NCBI GenBank assembly: GCA_050008575.1
Contig: JBEKMJ010000006.1
Span: 81,016-145,015 of the forward strand
Reading direction: 5' to 3'
DNA: 64,000 nt
From: Bog-159 sp050008575
GTDB lineage: Bacteria > Acidobacteriota > Terriglobia > Bryobacterales > Bryobacteraceae
The notes under the pieces were generated by a model, which was given only the letters and a program-made list of their open reading frames with translations, had not been told where the DNA came from and did not search any database. Of this stretch, positions 62,982-64,000 are shown piece after piece (position 1 is the first letter of the stretch; every line of letters starts with the position of its first letter). The translations under genes and the position numbers were made by a program.

Positions 62982-64000
62982 TACGGAGCCCCCTTGTCGG
63001 TCGCGAGTGGGGCAGGGGACGGCAGCGGAGTGAAATTGAATATAGTGTTCGTCTGGTAAAGGCCGACAGCAAATGCAAACGTGCTGTCTGGAGCATCTTG
63101 AAGGGGGATGTTCGTTTGCTGTCCGGCGCCTCCAAAGACATTCAGTTCGAACGATGGCGACCCGGAAACGGTCCCAACGGTCATGATAGACGAACCGCTG
63201 GGCGGAACGATGATGGTAAGGTCGCTCCGAATCGCGGCCGTGCCGTTCGGCGACAACGGGTTTACAGCATTCTGCTCGACTGTTATGACTGCGTTGCCAT
63301 TGCTATCATATCTTGCGGATGTTACGGCGGGGAGACCCCCCGTCTGCGTGGCCCTGTTTCCGGTGAAAGTGTTCTCTGTCACTCCAGCCTTGCTGTCCGA
63401 AGGTGCCAAGGTCGGTGGGTACCCGCCCGGGGGCCGTTTCGACTGATCTGTCTCGATGCGAACTGTAACCTCGGTTCTGGAGGTCACGGACTGTGAGGTA
63501 GTAGGCCCTCGGTCGTCGCCTCTGTAAGCGAGCATATGCTGCTGGGGAATGTAGGCCCTTAGCTGAAGCGTGAGCTCCTCCATCCCATTTGGATCGAATA
63601 AGCTCAGTGGGTTGTTGATTACATAATTGTACTTATTCAGTTTTTGCGGGTTGAGGAGATGGCGGAGTGATACGCCCTTCGGATCGGGGGAGGCCCACCG
63701 GCCTAGGGCGCCTCCGTAATAGCGTCGCCCGAAGTAATCCAGCCCGGTCTCTGCATCCCTTTGAGTGCCCGTGAACTTCTGATTGAGGTTGTCGACAGTT
63801 CCGTAGCTCAGCGCCGACGTCCGATTACTGGTCGCCAACTCTTCCCCGAACGGCAGAAAATCGTGCCGCGACACGATGTTCCCGTTCTGGTCCGTCAGCA
63901 GCCGCGTGCTGCCCAGATGGTCCACCGACAGATAGCACGTCAGACACGGCATTACCTGCGGCTGCGTCGAATATTCCGCCGCCAAATCGCCTTGGGCATC
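62981..64000 (-). CDS. RHS-repeat protein, C-terminal part (runs off the right edge)
   Basis: At least 339 residues in a frame open to the window edge. The RHS-associated core is clear: YLSVDHLGSTRLLTDQNGNI, HDFLPFGEEL, QKFTGTQRDAETGLDYFGRR and YYGGALGRWASPDP, ending KLNKYNYVINNPLSLFDPNG. Beyond this conserved core, a ~200-residue unique tip begins ELTLQLRAYIPQQHMLAYRG, which resembles DUF3238-like tips, and is beta- and Thr-rich with no recognised nuclease or deaminase motif. RHS proteins encapsulate such tips and deliver them as toxins. The following gene overlaps the stop by one base. Confidence 0.9.
   Translation of the reverse strand, partial: DAQGDLAAEYSTQPQVMPCLTCYLSVDHLGSTRLLTDQNGNIVSRHDFLPFGEELATSNRTSALSYGTVDNLNQKFTGTQRDAETGLDYFGRRYYGGALGRWASPDPKGVSLRHLLNPQKLNKYNYVINNPLSLFDPNGMEELTLQLRAYIPQQHMLAYRGDDRGPTTSQSVTSRTEVTVRIETDQSKRPPGGYPPTLAPSDSKAGVTENTFTGNRATQTGGLPAVTSARYDSNGNAVITVEQNAVNPLSPNGTAAIRSDLTIIVPPSGSSIMTVGTVSGSPSFELNVFGGAGQQTNIPLQDAPDSTFAFAVGLYQTNTIFNFTPLPSPAPLATDKGAP

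Overview
The window is GC-rich bacterial chromosome, most likely from an acidobacterium of the Solibacter/Bryobacter group. The inference rests on gene content: an orphan ADOP-type MacB-like permease, a secreted glycosidase with a TIGR03437-type C-terminal domain, a GloVer tandem-repeat protein, a BlaI/M56 pair whose protease carries a GWxTD domain, an ECF factor beside two giant PknB-type kinases, a reaction-centre-type cytochrome c fragment, and many secreted proteins of unknown role. No rRNA, tRNA, CRISPR array or complete insertion sequence was found.

Layout. 1-5.6 kb: a truncated histidine kinase diverging from rpsA, a DUF6624-like secreted protein and two secreted Ig/IPT-type proteins. 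5.8-15.1 kb: alpha/beta hydrolase, sedolisin (S53), BlaI + M56-GWxTD, S9 peptidase overlapping an aminotransferase, and two small unknown genes. 15.2-22 kb: ECF sigma factor followed by two Ser/Thr kinases, one ending in a beta-propeller and one in TPRs. 22-34.5 kb: a GH35/DUF5597 hydrolase, NTF2-like protein, esterase, LpxL-like acyltransferase, ADOP permease, a decayed gene, a GH39-like secreted glycosidase and an aldo/keto reductase. 34.7-45.2 kb: NUMOD3-like protein, cytochrome c, DapF homologue, GT39-like membrane protein overlapping a PfkB kinase, a 1124-aa metzincin, PrxQ, GNAT and a LuxR regulator. 45.4-57.3 kb: CzcA-type RND pump, GloVer protein, unknown secreted protein, an overlapping three-gene TPR operon and uvrA. 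57.4-61.5 kb: a scrambled accessory block. 61.5-64 kb: an FG-GAP protein, a membrane protein and the 3' end of an RHS gene.

Three patterns deserve most attention. (1) A family of modular palindromic repeats occupies most gaps between genes and has also entered uvrA in frame at three places. (2) The block at 57-61.5 kb is a segmental duplication (5' uvrA, a coiled-coil gene, and the C-terminus of a type III restriction-like helicase). Between the two copies lie a truncated SNF2-type helicase, now fused to the restriction C-terminus, and a BrnT-like toxin with a CopG-like antitoxin; this looks like the wreck of a defence island. (3) The RHS C-terminus is coupled by a one-base stop/start overlap to a polytopic membrane protein, as in toxin-immunity pairs. 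Several genes also appear to be transcribed from promoters whose -10 box sits 6-10 bases before the start codon, which points to leaderless mRNAs.
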